Part shown: positions 46,161-58,364 of the stretch, piece by piece
Layout of the letters: the number at the start of each line of letters is the position of its first letter
How positions within the stretch are numbered: position 1 is the stretch's first letter
Source of the DNA: Romanomermis culicivorax
Lineage: Eukaryota > Nematoda > Enoplea > Mermithida > Mermithidae
DNA length: 64,000 bases
Direction: 5' to 3'
NCBI GenBank assembly: GCA_963922205.1
Contig: CAWUHX010000068.1
Location: 372,001-436,000 of the forward strand
Notes under the pieces: model-generated
What the model was told of the DNA's origin: nothing
Database searches by the model: none
What the model saw: only the letters and a program-made list of their open reading frames with translations
Program-made: the position numbers and the translations under genes

Positions 46161-47430
46161 TTGATGTTAGTATGAACCAAGGACATTCCTGTAGAATCAT
46201 AAACATTACATACTGTTGAGAAAAATACCTCGTCAGCGAATATTCTGCCTAGATCGACAAACTGGACTTGGGAAAAACAAGGAATGAAAATGCATTGTTG
46301 GTTGTTTATATGATGGGAAATACAAAATCTAACATACAGAAAGAGACGGCTAAAACATCTCTGAATCGATTCGAGACACCGATTTATCACATGAACAGAA
46401 ACCAAATGAAAGCGAGCTTTGTAACATTACTCCTTTTTTTTCACGATCGTTATCGACTTTTTCATTACAGATTATTATATGGCCGACTCCAGCAATTACA
46501 ACCATAACTATAGAAGGATGGAATTTCCTCAATGCTGGACATACTTATTGCAACAACACCTTGGAATTTCTGCCTGCAAATGTTCCCACGCGAGGGATAC
46601 TGCTAATTTACATATCGTAATCACAGAATTGCGCTTAGGGTTAAAACACATTATGCGAAATTTCCAATGAAAAAATTAGCAGATAGTTGGAAGACTCTAG
46701 TTCATCTAAAAAATTTATCCAATTCTGTAGCACGAGCCTCCTCAACACTTGTCAGTGTTCTTGAATTGTCACTCAGTGAAAGTCCGACAGCAACAACATA
46801 ATCCAATGAGTCAGAATCGTTTCCACTGCTGCTTAGAACTGTGAAACTGGCTATAGAAGGTGGGGGGACTTGTGGGAATGCTTGAAAAGCCTACACATGT
46901 GCTTGCAGTGTCACTTCCATGTGATGCCGAACATGCTGGTGGAAATATTGGCAGATTTTGCATCAATGGCGTATTCGAAACAATATTTAACAGCGTAGCT
47001 GGTGACATAGAGTACACAGGAACCGGAAGTATGATGTTTAGAGAGTAAACTGGCGCAGTGGCAGTGGTTTAAAGTGGACAATGCTTGTTTATGACAAACT
47101 CAAATTTGTGCTGGTATCGGTCATACTTGTCGGTCTTGGAACAGTGGTTAACGCGTTACGACGGCCATAATGGTTTAGTTGCTTTTCAGTCCGATTTTTT
47201 GTGTTTCATATCTATAATATCGACAGTCCGGGTGACGTTTTGCGCAGGGGCATCGGAGTGTTGGAGCTTCCTCGCCATACAGAAATGTGGCTAACTATAC
47301 ACGAAGAGCAAGGCATAGAGATGCAACCAGTGAGGACAATATTCAGAGCATAGTCAGTATGCTATAAACGCACCAACAACCGACGGCTATACAATCTTAC
47401 AGTAATCTTCCTCTTGTTGGTCCACTAGAC
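46161..47430. other. Intergenic region between members A and B exons
   Basis: 5' of member A. Open frames on both strands around 46811-47050 (60-70 codons) could not be tied to splice sites or a family. Confidence 0.35.
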
Positions 47431-47668
47431 TTATTCATCTTGAAATGATCGATGCAGCAGTCGGAGTTTCGGCGAACACCGCCTTATAAAGATCTGGAAA
47501 ACAATTTCTATAATCTTGAAATGATTGAAAAAACAGTTTTACATGAACGAATCTATTATCAAGAAAAAATTGACTGAATAAAGCTAACGAGCCTTCAATG
47601 ATTTTGAAGAAAGGTTTGGCTGCGATCTCGCTGCATGGCTGCGATCTCGCTCATTTCAGAATGAATGG
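47431..47668 (+). mobile_element. MITE with TTCATTTTGAAATGATC ends, copy 2
   Basis: Ends TTATTCATCTTGAAATGATC and TCATTTCAGAATGAATGG. It contains an internal duplication of GGCTGCGATCTCGCT. Interior collinear with 19641-19856. Confidence 0.65.
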
Positions 47669-47813
47669 AGACTTGTGCTTGCTGAGTTCTCCCCGTAGAT
47701 CGAACCCCAGATGGACAACAAATTGCAATACTGTCAAATCTATAATTGCTTACTAATTTCTCCCCGTGGATCGAATCCAAATTTACATCAAATCAAACGA
47801 CAGATATACCACA

Positions 47814-48063
47814 TACTCTGTTTTTTTGAAATGCTTCCCAACAAAGGAAACTGAGAATCAGCTACCACTTCATATTTTTGTTATCAGAGTCGGAAATCAA
47901 TTTTTCTTGGCAAACTCAGCTAATTGCTATCAATTTCTGCATGAAAAATCTGCAGTAAAATCTGCGGTACAATCGATTTTTAAGGAATAATTTCCCGTAT
48001 TTTTCAATTTACAAACATTCTGCAAATAGGCTTTCTCAGGATAATGGTCTTATATATCATATA
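47814..48063 (+). mobile_element. CTATAGTCTG-family MITE, decayed copy
   Basis: Left end TACTCTGTTTTTTTGAAATG followed by CTTCC is clear; the interior has CAGTAAAATCTGC-like text and the right end is degenerate (TCATATAGAG). Confidence 0.45.
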
Positions 48064-48252
48064 GAGGGCAATTTAACCATAATGCATAAAGCAACAGATA
48101 TTCGTTCAATCATACATATACACAAACGAAAATTTCACATTAATAATTGCGGTAAAATAAATTCAAGCTATTCAATTTGTGCACGTTCGATTATATTTTG
48201 TATTTCTCAGGTAGGTCTCACCGTCAGGAAAATAGGAATTCATAACTCATTA

Positions 48253-51200
48253 TCACGCCTCTTCTTGACCTCGGTTGGCAAAGTAGGGAGCCGTGCAGCA
48301 CATCATGAGGATCACGGCGAGAACTATCAATCTGTAAAAATCAACGATCACCTGCGTCAATCGATGAAAATCGATAAACACTTTATTCATATACGCCTAA
48401 AATGATATATTAGCCATGAGAATCAACTTGCTCAGATTTTGACAGTTATCAGAACGAAAAAATTTTTCGTCTACTACTTTTTAAAACCGTCTATCGAATG
48501 AGGATTATATCAAGTTTGTGAAAGCATGGGACATTAATCTTATATTGATTGATTAATGTTGACAATACATTGCAAACAAGAATGTAATCCAAAGAAATAT
48601 TTATCCCAAATGTTTATAGTACTAAAATCGGTCGACTGCTGTAGATAATTTTAAATAAATCTTTCCATGTAAATTGTATACCCTTCATCTTCCAGTTTCT
48701 GCTCTCCAAATTTTATTGAGTAATCAGAGGACGACCGGGGTATATTGTCTGACTGCAGTCCATTGATCTTAATGACTGACTTTCTGGCAAGATATTCGAT
48801 TTTCCAAATTTCTTCTTTTTTTCTATTATTGAAATAGTCTTTTATATCGCTCATTTATGAAATCCCTTCAGATAAAAGTTACTGTGTTGTGATGTTTTAA
48901 TGCTCGTTTAATCTCCCTTTCAAGACACGATTTCTGCGAAGTTCTAGCTTCGCTATGATAAGTTGAAAATTGATCATATCTCAAAATGAGATATTTTAGG
49001 TAGTTTCGTGCGCTCAGTTTCATGATATCATTCGTTTTGCTTGAAAACGAAAATTCACACCGCTAAAGCATGCCAAATTTCCAAAATTGTTGTATATTTG
49101 GCATTTTTCAGGTGTCTTGCCAGCCAAGCCATATTTCAAGATTGGATATTCGTTTTACACAAAAGAGAATAAACTATCTTTCGATGTAGTATTTATTGTG
49201 AATTTTTGCACATTACATCTTTCAAGGGATTTTAAAGTGTCAAAAATGAGCCGTCAAAATTAGAAAAATTTTGCTTGTGGGCACTCCTGAGCACCTTTCC
49301 ATCGGATGCCGCAGAATTTTATTTTCTTATTTTACAGCTAACGCATTCTTACTGTATTGGTAAAATTTTTATCGAAATTTTTGTACTGCTTGGGGAGCTG
49401 CACAGCTCTGAAGAAGGCATACTCATGGAAATCCCTCAGAAGTCACTGCATTTTCCAGGTGCTTCTTGTCTAGCACATGTGATACGTTTATTATCTGTAC
49501 TATATAATTATTGAATAAGTAACAGACTATAGTTCGATGTACTAATTGTTTCACAAACGAGCATTTTACACTCTGCAAAAAAGTTTAAACTGTCGAAAAT
49601 GAGAAGCAATAAGCAAAATCCTGTTTATAGGCACTCCGGAACAGCTTCAACCATGATGCTGAAGAATTTTATAATTTTATTCTTTAGCTCATACATTTCT
49701 ACATTAGCTGAGAAAGTAACATCATCATCGAATCCTTAAGGAAGATGAGAGGAAGTGGTGTGCTACAGAGTGAGAATGCCTAGCAGTTGTCTATGGTCTT
49801 AAAGTTTACCAGCACTATTTGTTTGAACAACATCATCATCGTTTACCGTTTTGGCAGCTGTAGACATTTGCATACAATGCACTGTCATTCAAATGTGTTT
49901 TTGAATCTGGATAAATGTCCCATCAATAGTCTTGGGAACACAGGATGCGTCCTAACCTAATATATTATGAGAAAAATGTATCTTGAAGTTCCGGTAAATT
50001 TTCATTGATCTAGGTTTGATGGTTTCTGAACGAAGTGCTTCAAATCAAAAATCGAACACCGGAAATTTTCATTAAATTTCAGAAATTGAGTGATTGTTGG
50101 AAATCGATTTACAGAAAAACGGCAAGAGATATTCGGATACTCTTGGCTTTTTTGAGAAGGCACTGCAATATACTATCACTCGCTCTATTTTCGTCACTCT
50201 GACATCACGTGGTGTGGAATAGGGTGCATTCAACTGTAGAGCACTTTCGCGCAGCTTATAAGATTTGTAACATTAAACCCGCAGCTTCGATTTTTTTCCG
50301 GTCAGATTAGTGAAAAGAGAAAATTTTGATGCATCTCTTCTGAGGCATCCTGTTGCGCAACCATTGTAAATTGATCGATGAAATTTTACGAGTGATTCGA
50401 CTCACATGTTTTCTTTTTATTCGTCTATTGTGAATGTTTTGAATTTTTACTGGATCTCGTTGAAGGCATATTTAGTGGAATTGATTAGCATTTTTGTATC
50501 AACCTTTCAGAATGTGCAGACACCTACAGCTCCTAAAATGGTACATTAAGACACAATTCCTGTAAGAATCAACCAAGGCCTGTAGTCAAGTGTGATAAGT
50601 AAAAAATTTACCTCAAAAAACATATTTTGTACAGTTTTTTGCGCTGAACAACATGCCAGTATTTGTTTGGTCTAAAAATCAAAATTCGTTTTGCAACATC
50701 AATCCAAAGGTTCAAATTTTTTGCAATTTTCCAAATTCTAGGTCACAATCATTGAAGGCCTATAAGTAATTGGCTATGCAATGTCGATCAATAAAACTTT
50801 GTCAGTGAATGTAACCATGTTTAGTGTTGTGCGTGACACATATAGATATATGTAGCATCAAAGTTATGGTTTACACTACACTTTAAATTCTAATTTTCAG
50901 CAGTTGTCAATGACTCAAATTCACACATTGTACCCTGTCAAGCCAAATAATGAGTGTCAAACTGCACTATGTTATGGCCAGAACCCTTGGCCACATATCC
51001 ACAAAGTTTTATCAAAATGAAAAAACCATTGAATGTGCCACAGTGAAACAAGTAGCAGCCATTTTTGAATCAAATTATAAAATTTTTTGTTTAAAAATGC
51101 AGTCATTCACCCAAAATTCTAATAATCTAACAAAAACTTTTATACATTGCAGACTGACATCTTGGCTATATGCCCATAAGGTTTGATCATAATATCATTA

Positions 51201-54200
51201 TCCCTTACATGGGAACTTACACAAAGTAAAACACATACTTGATATTGTTGAAAAAGCTTCAGGTGCAAATTGGTGTTCCATTTAGTCAGAATATTATTAA
51301 TTCTAGTCCAAATCGACTACATTGCAGCCACAGTATGTAGCTTCATACCCACCAAGTTGCATCATATTAAAAATAAGAAAAGCCACATTCTTTCGATTAA
51401 CTATAAGACGAAAGATTGCTTAAATTTTTAGCAAAAACTGATAAGGTAGTGAACCAACATAAACTTTTTGAATCTTTCCGAGATAAATGGGACCCACGTG
51501 GACACAAGAAACTATATCAAAGCTAAAAGAAGCAAAATTGTATCTAAAAGATGATTAGCGACTTACAGGGGAAATTTACAAATCACATTCATGCCATGAA
51601 ATGTGACAATTGTCAGCAGTTAAAGAAGACATTGAAGGACATCAAAAAGGCATTGACTCAATTCCAATTTGCAAACTCACTTGGTAAAGTTGAAGCTGAA
51701 TATTTTGCTGATGAAAGTATTAATAATGTATTGGAATGGCATCAAGACCAGCTTAGATCAGTGCACTAAAATGAAGCGTGGAAAGACATCATTGACAATC
51801 TCCAGGATGATCATGCTTAGCTCCAATCTGAGTGGGCAATGAAATTTTTGCCTTCCAGTGGATGGAAAGATCAGTCAAGCTGGTTTGGTATGTGCTGTTC
51901 TCCATGGCACATCACATATTATGCCTTTGTTATGAAAAGTGGTTTCTACACCACCACATATTTGTCCATGACTTGCACAAGACAGTAATGCAATTATTGG
52001 AATATGGACTGACACATTGACAAAAATCAAGGCAGAGCAACCCACAATCAATGCAGCTTTTGTGCAATTTGACAATGCTGGATGTTTTCATGGCTCCCCA
52101 ACCTTGCTCATAGTGCCAACAATATCTCAGAAAACAGGCATGACTATAAAGAACTGGGACTTCTCTAAACCTCAATTTGTTAAAGGCTCATGTGACTGAA
52201 TTGCTGCACTAATAGAGAGGCAAGTTCAACTGTTAATAAATGAAAACAATTGATGTACAGCTGCTGGAGAATTTATCAGGTGTGCTACAACATACAGAAA
52301 GGTCGAGAGAACATCATTCCTCACTGGCAATCTCAAAATCCTACACAATAAAATTAGTCTTAAAGCAGTTGGTATCAGGAGCTATTTGAATTTCCAGTTC
52401 ATATCTACTGAAATCAAGGCAATAAAACTTACAAGGTAGATACTGGAAGCATATTCAAGATGAAAATATTGAATTTCAAATAGTTATCAAAGCTTGAAAT
52501 CCATCATGTGGTTCATGAAGACCAGCCAGAGGTTTCATCCCTTCAAGCGTCTTCTGGATTGCTATTGATCCAAAAATCACAATCACCAACTTTGAAGAAG
52601 AATCTGAAGACCTTCCAGCAGCCACTGATGAGCTATATAAAATGGAAGGCAGTACATTCAACTGTCCTGAAGACGATTGTATAAAGGCTTTTGTACTTCA
52701 TCCCAATTTGTTGCAGCATCTTATTTAGGGTTACCCCAAGCTAATGCCATGGCAAGCAAGTTTATGTGATATGACAACACAAAGCTATAGTAGAACACTA
52801 GAAAGTGTTTGCTTGACCCCTGGCTGGCCTGAAGTTCAAAAAGCTCTTGAACTGTTTTATGAAGCTGACTCATTTGATGTTATGGAAAAAGGTTGGGCTT
52901 TAAAGAAGCATAAGATATGCCATCCCTTGAGAGAAAAACTTTGTCAATATTTGCTGGAAAAACACAACAGTGGCATTGTATATCATCAAAAATTCAATGC
53001 TGAAGTCGTCACTGAAGAAATGAGGTGGAACCTATCTTTTGTCAGATCTAACTACCTCACACCACAACAAATGACTGGATTCTGGGCTAGGGAAGCCAGC
53101 CATTGTTGGGAAGAACCTACTACATCTTATAGTAGCAACCTGAAAGGAGAATGTGGTATTGGAGATGAAGAACCCTATGAATATCCAGTGATGTTTGATC
53201 CTCATTTAGAATATGAACGTGAACTACTGAAAAGAGATTGTTTTAAATAATTGTTTCAATAATTAGTATGTAGATCTGACTCTTCAAATATGTCATCTGG
53301 TTTAGAGCAAATCTTTCTATCAGATTCAATTGGATTTTATATTGAGCTCTTATGATCTGAAAATGATCTAGAGTTTTTCAGTTTTTGCTAAAAATTTAGA
53401 AAATCTTTCATCTTATAGTTAAACAAAAGAATGTGGCTTTTCTAATTTTCAATATGATGCAACTTGGTGGCTATGTAGCCACATACAGTGCTGCAATGTA
53501 GTCGATTTGGAACAGTCCAACTAAAAGGAACACCAATTTGCACCTGAAGCTTTTTCAACAATATCAAGAGTGCGTTTTACTTTGTGTAATTTGATGATAA
53601 TGATATTATGACCAAACCTTATGGGTATATAGCCAAGGTGTCAGCCTGCAATGCGTAGAAGTTTTAGTTGGATTATTAGAATTTTGGGTGAATGACTACA
53701 TTTTTAAACAAAAAATTTTATAATTTGATTCAAAATGGCTTCCACTTGTTTCACTGTGGCACACTCATTGGTTTTTTTATTTTGATAAAACTTAGTGGGT
53801 ATGTGGCCATGGGGTCCAGCCATAACATAGTGGAGTTCAATCATTGACACTCATTATTTGACTTTATGGGGTACAAAAATATGTGAATTTGAGTCATTGA
53901 CAACTGCTGAAAATTTAAGTTTAAAGTGTAGTGTAAACCATTATTTTGATGCTACATATATCTATATGTGTCATGCATGTACAATTAAGATTGTTACATT
54001 CATCGACAAAGTTTTATAGATCGACATTGTATAGCTGACTACTTATAGGCCTCCAATGATTGTGACCTAAAATTTCAAAAAATTGCAAAAAATTTGAACC
54101 TTTGGATTGATGTTACAATGCGAATTTTGATTTTTAGATCGAACGAATACTGGCATGTTGTTCAGCGCAAAAAACTGTACAAAATATGTTTTTTTGAGGT

Positions 54201-55468
54201 ATGATTAATTTTTTACTTTTGGTCGAATCTTAGAGAAATTGTGTCTTAATTTGATTGAAATTATAACACAATATGTCCGACAGGCTACAGAAATCAAGAA
54301 AAAAATTATGTGGAATCCTATGGGAAGGTGCCCAAAGAAGGCCTCATTGGATTTTTCGATTAATTTCAATTTTCATTTTGACACTTCAAAATGGAAAAAA
54401 GTGTAAAGTAAAGTTTTAGGAAATGTTTTTCATGCCTCATATAGAGCATGGTCTTCTGCATGCAATGAACATTCGGCTGCAGAGTCAGGTCTTTTCTGAG
54501 CTGTGATATTTCGATACACATGTACGGACTGAAAAACGCCAAAAAATGTAAAAATTCCAAACTTTGGAGTACTGTAGCTATGCGAATTTTGATTTTTATG
54601 CGGAATGAATGCTGTCACGATACTAAGCATGTAAAACTACTCAAAATATCTCTTTTTCACGTATTATAAATTTTCAACTAATCATAGATCAATGGAGTAG
54701 AAGGTAGAATCTCTCAGAAATCGTGTCTTAAGATATTTTTTCTTGTTGAGTCTTTTGGGAATCATTCCTTCCCCCATCGGTTTGAAGAATGCAACGTGAT
54801 ATGATCCGCCCAGACTTTTATCCCCATAATTTCAAAGTTCTAAATGATACTTTGTCTCTGAGAGGTGTTACTGCCAATCGATCCCAATCAGTTTCGGAAT
54901 AAAGAAGTTGTGAGGCATAGCGAGGCTGAGCGAATTGGCTGAGGGTTTGAACTTTCCCACGAAGTGGTTGACTTGACTATTCAAGGCGAGAGTATATTTG
55001 TTTTTAAATTTGCTATTAATCGACAAATCCCATTGAGATCTATTCAAAAATTTGATTTAAAATGGCGTGTACCTTCTTTTTAGACGGAGTTTCGAACAAG
55101 TTTTGTAGACATTTGGTTGATACCCCTAAGATTTTTTTGCTTCGATGTTCGCTCAATCACAAAATCCTAAAATTATATACTGATGCTCACACTATGGCCC
55201 AAGTTGGTAAGTGATAATATCCTTGTTCGTAATATGGATCATAACCGCCAGCACTCCACGCCTGCCAACTGCTACCACCTGATGATGAGGATGATGCGGA
55301 GGAACCAGAGGAAGAAGATCCACTGCTGCCACTGCTCGCGCTGCCACTGGCGCCACTGCTCCCTCCATCGCCACCTGTCCTACTACCACCGCCGCGTTTC
55401 AATCAACTATTTTGGATGAACGAGGATAATATTAAAAAAAGCAGCAAATATTTCAATGTCTTGCCCAT
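48253..55468 (-). CDS. Novel-family small membrane protein, member B, with in-frame TGA (pseudogene?)
   Basis: Exon 1 (55191-55468): ATG, signal peptide MGKTLKYLLLFLILSSFIQN, Ser, then TGA at 55403-55405, followed without frameshift by LKRGGGSRTGG, a Ser/Gly/Ala-rich stretch, a Tyr-rich segment (YDPYYEQGYYH) and LPTWAI, donor GTGAGC. Exon 2 (48253-48331, acceptor TTTTTACAG) joins in phase: LIVLAVILMMCCTAPYF membrane span, then NRGQEEA and TGA. The intron is ~6.9 kb and contains the 3.7-kb transposon. Aligned with member A there is no gap, and the TGA stands where A has TCA (Ser): a single C-to-G change at the expected signal-peptidase site. It may be a young pseudogene, a sequencing error, or a readthrough codon; the rest of the frame is open. 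Confidence 0.6.
49160..49700 (+). repeat. ~360-bp tandem duplication
   Basis: Two units start at about 49168 and 49527 and share TTCGATGTA, TTTACAC/TTTGCAC, TTTAAA-TGTCxAAAATGAG, GGCACTCC, GATGC and GAATTTTAT. Related to the reversed repeat at 33.96-34.35 kb and to 54.29-54.40 kb. Lies in the intron of member B. Confidence 0.55.
49701..50543. other. Intronic sequence left of the 3.7-kb element
   Basis: No gene. 50500-50545 (CAGACACCTACAGCTCCTAA) belongs to the dispersed repeat shared with 33.97-34.03 kb. Confidence 0.35.
50544..54250. mobile_element. 3.7-kb transposon with ~900-bp inverted repeats
   Basis: Left arm 50544-51445 and right arm 53377-54250 are inverted copies (outer end ATTAAGACACAATT; matching blocks ACATATTTTGTACAGTTTTT, CACAGTGAAACAAGTAGCAG versus CACTGTGGCACACTCATT-side sequence, TTGGCTATATGCCCATAAGG versus its complement near 53620, TTTTAGCAAAAACTGA). 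The unique centre 51446-53376 carries a broken transposase-like gene. Parts of the arms recur singly at 54.3-54.75 kb and 34.5 kb. Superfamily not established. Confidence 0.75.
51470..53250 (+). pseudogene. Broken transposase-like gene inside the long-TIR element
   Basis: Plus-strand fragments in order: 51551-51769 (Cys pair CDNC and coiled-coil-like leucines), 52017-52199 (FDNAGCFHGSP and DFSKPQFVKGSCD), 52260-52440, and an intact stretch 52744-53250 (168 codons) with HKICHPLREKLCQYLLEKHN and LTPQQMTGFWAREA. I recall invertebrate repeat-encoded proteins with DNAGCYH, DFSxPQxGKGxCDR and a C-terminal LTxxQIxSxFSR motif in this order; catalytic assignment (RNase H-type acids) is inference. Several stops and frame changes between fragments mark it as dead. 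Confidence 0.6.
54290..54760. repeat. Additional decayed copy of the long terminal repeat
   Basis: 54560-54730 repeats the order of the right arm (GCGAATTTTGATTTTTATG, AATGCTGTCACGATACT versus AATACTGGCATGTTGTT, AAAATATCTCTTTTTCACGT, GAAATCGTGTCTTAAG), showing nested or tandem insertions. Confidence 0.5.
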
Positions 55469-57160
55469 TGTCGGCGTTAGATTTTATGATTTCTGCATGA
55501 AATCATAAAAATTCCATGCCAAAACGACACGAAAAATGCCTACCTCTGGCAGGGAAAAGTTAACGCTTTGCCAAAATAATATAAAAAAGTGGAATTCCTG
55601 TGGAAAAACAACAAATTTATAAAACGAGCCTTTGTTGACTGTGTTATTTACCCAGAAAGAAAAATCGATCGACATGCAAAGATATGGATGGAATGAATAA
55701 ATGGCTGGAACTCGATCCAGCCTTGCGTTTTTCATTTTCAGCAGGCCCTGCCAATGCATTAAACATCTGTCCACGGTCATCAATCTATACGTTCAAAATG
55801 ATTCAACCGTGTAGAGGTTTGATAGAATACCTGTCGTCACACTGAACTACCTAGATTTTGGTGCGTGCAAAGCAATGGTCTTCAGCTAGCCGAAAAACGA
55901 TCATTCTTCCTGGTGAATCATTTTCCGGACTCCCGATGTTTAGGTCTAGAATTATAAGATATCAATATTGATGGCCACTGATCTTACTGGACTCTTTCAG
56001 AACGTCGTAGCTTGGCGTAAAGTGGCGAATTAGGACGCTACATGTAAAAAATCACCATCATCTTCAAGGTTTAATGCATGATCTTTAAAGCACAGCATAA
56101 ATTTCGAGAACCATCATATTTTCAAATTTACACACAGTAGGCAAATAAAAAAGACACGTTTTTATTGATTCTTACAAATCACACGTGAACAATTTAAAAA
56201 ATTAAGTTTGTCGATTATCAAGAAATATAATACAGTAAGCAGGACTTTACAATAACAACTTCACCTATGCTAAAATGAGCTTTCAGCCGCTGTTGGCGCA
56301 CTTGGGCGGATCTTTTGCAGGTCAGAGAACATTTTTTCATATCTTTTCATCAATTCGTCTTCTATTGAAATTTTTTCATGGTCCATTCTTGATAGATTGA
56401 CAGAGTTCGACCTATGTACACGTTCTGGGTGCGGAGGATATACTGTTGGCCATGCTGTACAATGGAATGGGGATTAAAGAGATGGTCGACTTAAAACCTT
56501 TTTAGTTGGTCACCTATTCAAAGTTTCTTGTTATTTGAATGCATACAAATTTAGACTAATTATTGCATGACTCTTATTCTTAGGCTATGTGTTCTTATGA
56601 CTCAACTCCAGATTGTAACACATTTGCACTGAAAGATCTATCCGATAACAAAAATTATATTTAAAAAAGTCGTCGCACTTGTGTACTTAAAGTTTTGAAT
56701 GTCAACGTTTGGTTTTTCCTTGAAAGTTGGATTACTAGCTTCAGAATATGCACATCACTATAGTTCTAGGTGGGATGACGAAGTGCAGGTTTTTAACCTT
56801 GACTTCCTGTAAGCATTTATCTAAATATGCAAAATATTGTCAAGAAGACGCGTTTTTGAGCCTTTGATTCTAAAAATTGGGATTGATTCACTGAAATTTC
56901 CACTTCAGAATCCAATTATATCTTGAATATCAGCGTTGTTGTAGCAAGGTAGACCTCAAATTGATAGCTGTGGATCTCATTCTTCTCAGGACGATTAGAA
57001 TTTTTTGCCAAAATGCACCAGATTAGGCATTAATTCATGATCCCGTTGATGTCTGCCCGAAAACATAACTTGAAACCAGCGTTTTTAGGCCCATTTGGAG
57101 CCATGGCTCCTAAAAATTCTCATTGGCTTCTGAAAATTTAGGGGACAATCCAAATTGGCT
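55469..57160. other. Region upstream of member B; no gene seen
   Basis: Should hold the promoter of member B. No assignable element or second gene. Confidence 0.35.
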
Positions 57161-57380
57161 TGTAAAAATGAGAGCCTAATCATTCTTTTTGATTAGGCTA
57201 TAAGGGCTTCCTGTGCGGAGATGCGTTTTTATGCATTTTGAAATGAAAAATACCGAAAATTATCCATCGCTTGGCGCCGGATTTCAATTCATTTATGATT
57301 CTTGGTATCATTTCTGTTGTGCGGTTAGAAAATTTCATCCTAGCTTATGCTTATAGCTTTCAGAAACCGGTATGTTATGG
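57161..57380 (+). repeat. Left half of GC-hairpin repeat (paralogue of 12.17-12.38 kb)
   Basis: GATTAGGCTATAAGGGCTTC, TTTTTATGCATTTTGAAATG, hairpin 57264-57280, ATTTCAATTCATTTATGATT and TTATGGATGAATG follow the order of 12180-12380. The copy is interrupted at ~57400 by the foldback structure. Confidence 0.65.
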
Positions 57381-57939
57381 ATGAATGTTTGGGTTCTAGG
57401 ACAATTCGCCCCCAGTTATTTGGTACCGTCCTAACACCGCCACCGTCCCAACACCGCCACCGTCCCAACGCCGCCACCGTCCCAACTCCGCCACTTTCTT
57501 GTCCTTTTTTTGATTTTTGGATAGAACTCGTCGAGATCTATTGATTGGTACCAAAAACTTTATATATTGTAAAGTAAATAGGGTTTTGGCAAATCGGTTT
57601 AACAGTTTATTGTATAAATGTGCAAATTTACAAGAACAAAATTGAATAAACTCCATGAGTCAATGAAAAGTGAGCCAACCGGGTTAAAATTTATATTTTT
57701 GGGTAGAACTTGTCCTGACCTATCGATTGGTACTAAGAACAATACATTTTGTGAGCAAACAGGGTTTCTTAAATGAGTGATAAACTTTACATTATAAATA
57801 TGAAAATTTCCAGCAAAAATTTCGAAAAAGCGCTATAACTCGCTGAAAAATTATCAATTCAGAACAAAGTTTCTATTTTTGGATAGAACTCGTCGAGATC
57901 TATCGATTGATATCAAAAACATGATATTTCGAAGTGTGT

Positions 57940-58206
57940 CCCTTATATTTGAAACTCCAAGCTTGGTTAGATTGAACAATCACCTGACCGTGGACCTCAT
58001 CTAGGGCACGACCATCGGAAGTGAAGTCCCTTATATTTGAAACTCCAAGCTTGGTTAGATTGAACAATCACCTGACCGTGGACCTCATTTAGGGCATGAC
58101 CATGGGGAGTGAAGTCCCGGATATTTGAAACTCCAAGCTGGGTTAGATTGAAGAACCCAGATGACCATAGACCTCATTTAGGGCACGACCATCGGGAGTG
58201 AAGTCC
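57940..58206 (+). repeat. 88-bp tandem repeat, three copies
   Basis: CCC(T/G)(T/G)ATATTTGAAACTCC starts at 57940, 58028 and 58116; each unit contains GGTTAGATTGAA, CATGACC/CACGACCAT and AGTGAAGTCC. Confidence 0.9.
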
Positions 58207-58329
58207 TATTCCACCATTACTTGTTCCATAATGTTGTACTGTAGCTTGGTGCCAACAGAAAAAGAATGTTGCAAGTTTTTTTTCTAAAACACGCTCGTTG
58301 TTCTATTTTTGGTTATTTCGGTAAAATCG

Positions 58330-58364
58330 TTTGTATAGTTAAGTACGACTATACAAACGAAGAT
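58330..58364. repeat. 12-bp inverted repeat
   Basis: CGTTTGTATAGT and ACTATACAAACG around TAAGTACG; small hairpin within the foldback element. Confidence 0.55.

Noticed and set aside
46811-47048. Opposing 62- and 68-codon frames between members A and B
   Set aside because: Could be a short exon, but neither strand shows convincing splice sites or similarity to the gene family.
49510-49545. CTATAGTCTG MITE end at 49520 (AACAGACTATAG)
   Set aside because: Only 12 bp match, lying inside the ~360-bp duplication; too short to call a copy.
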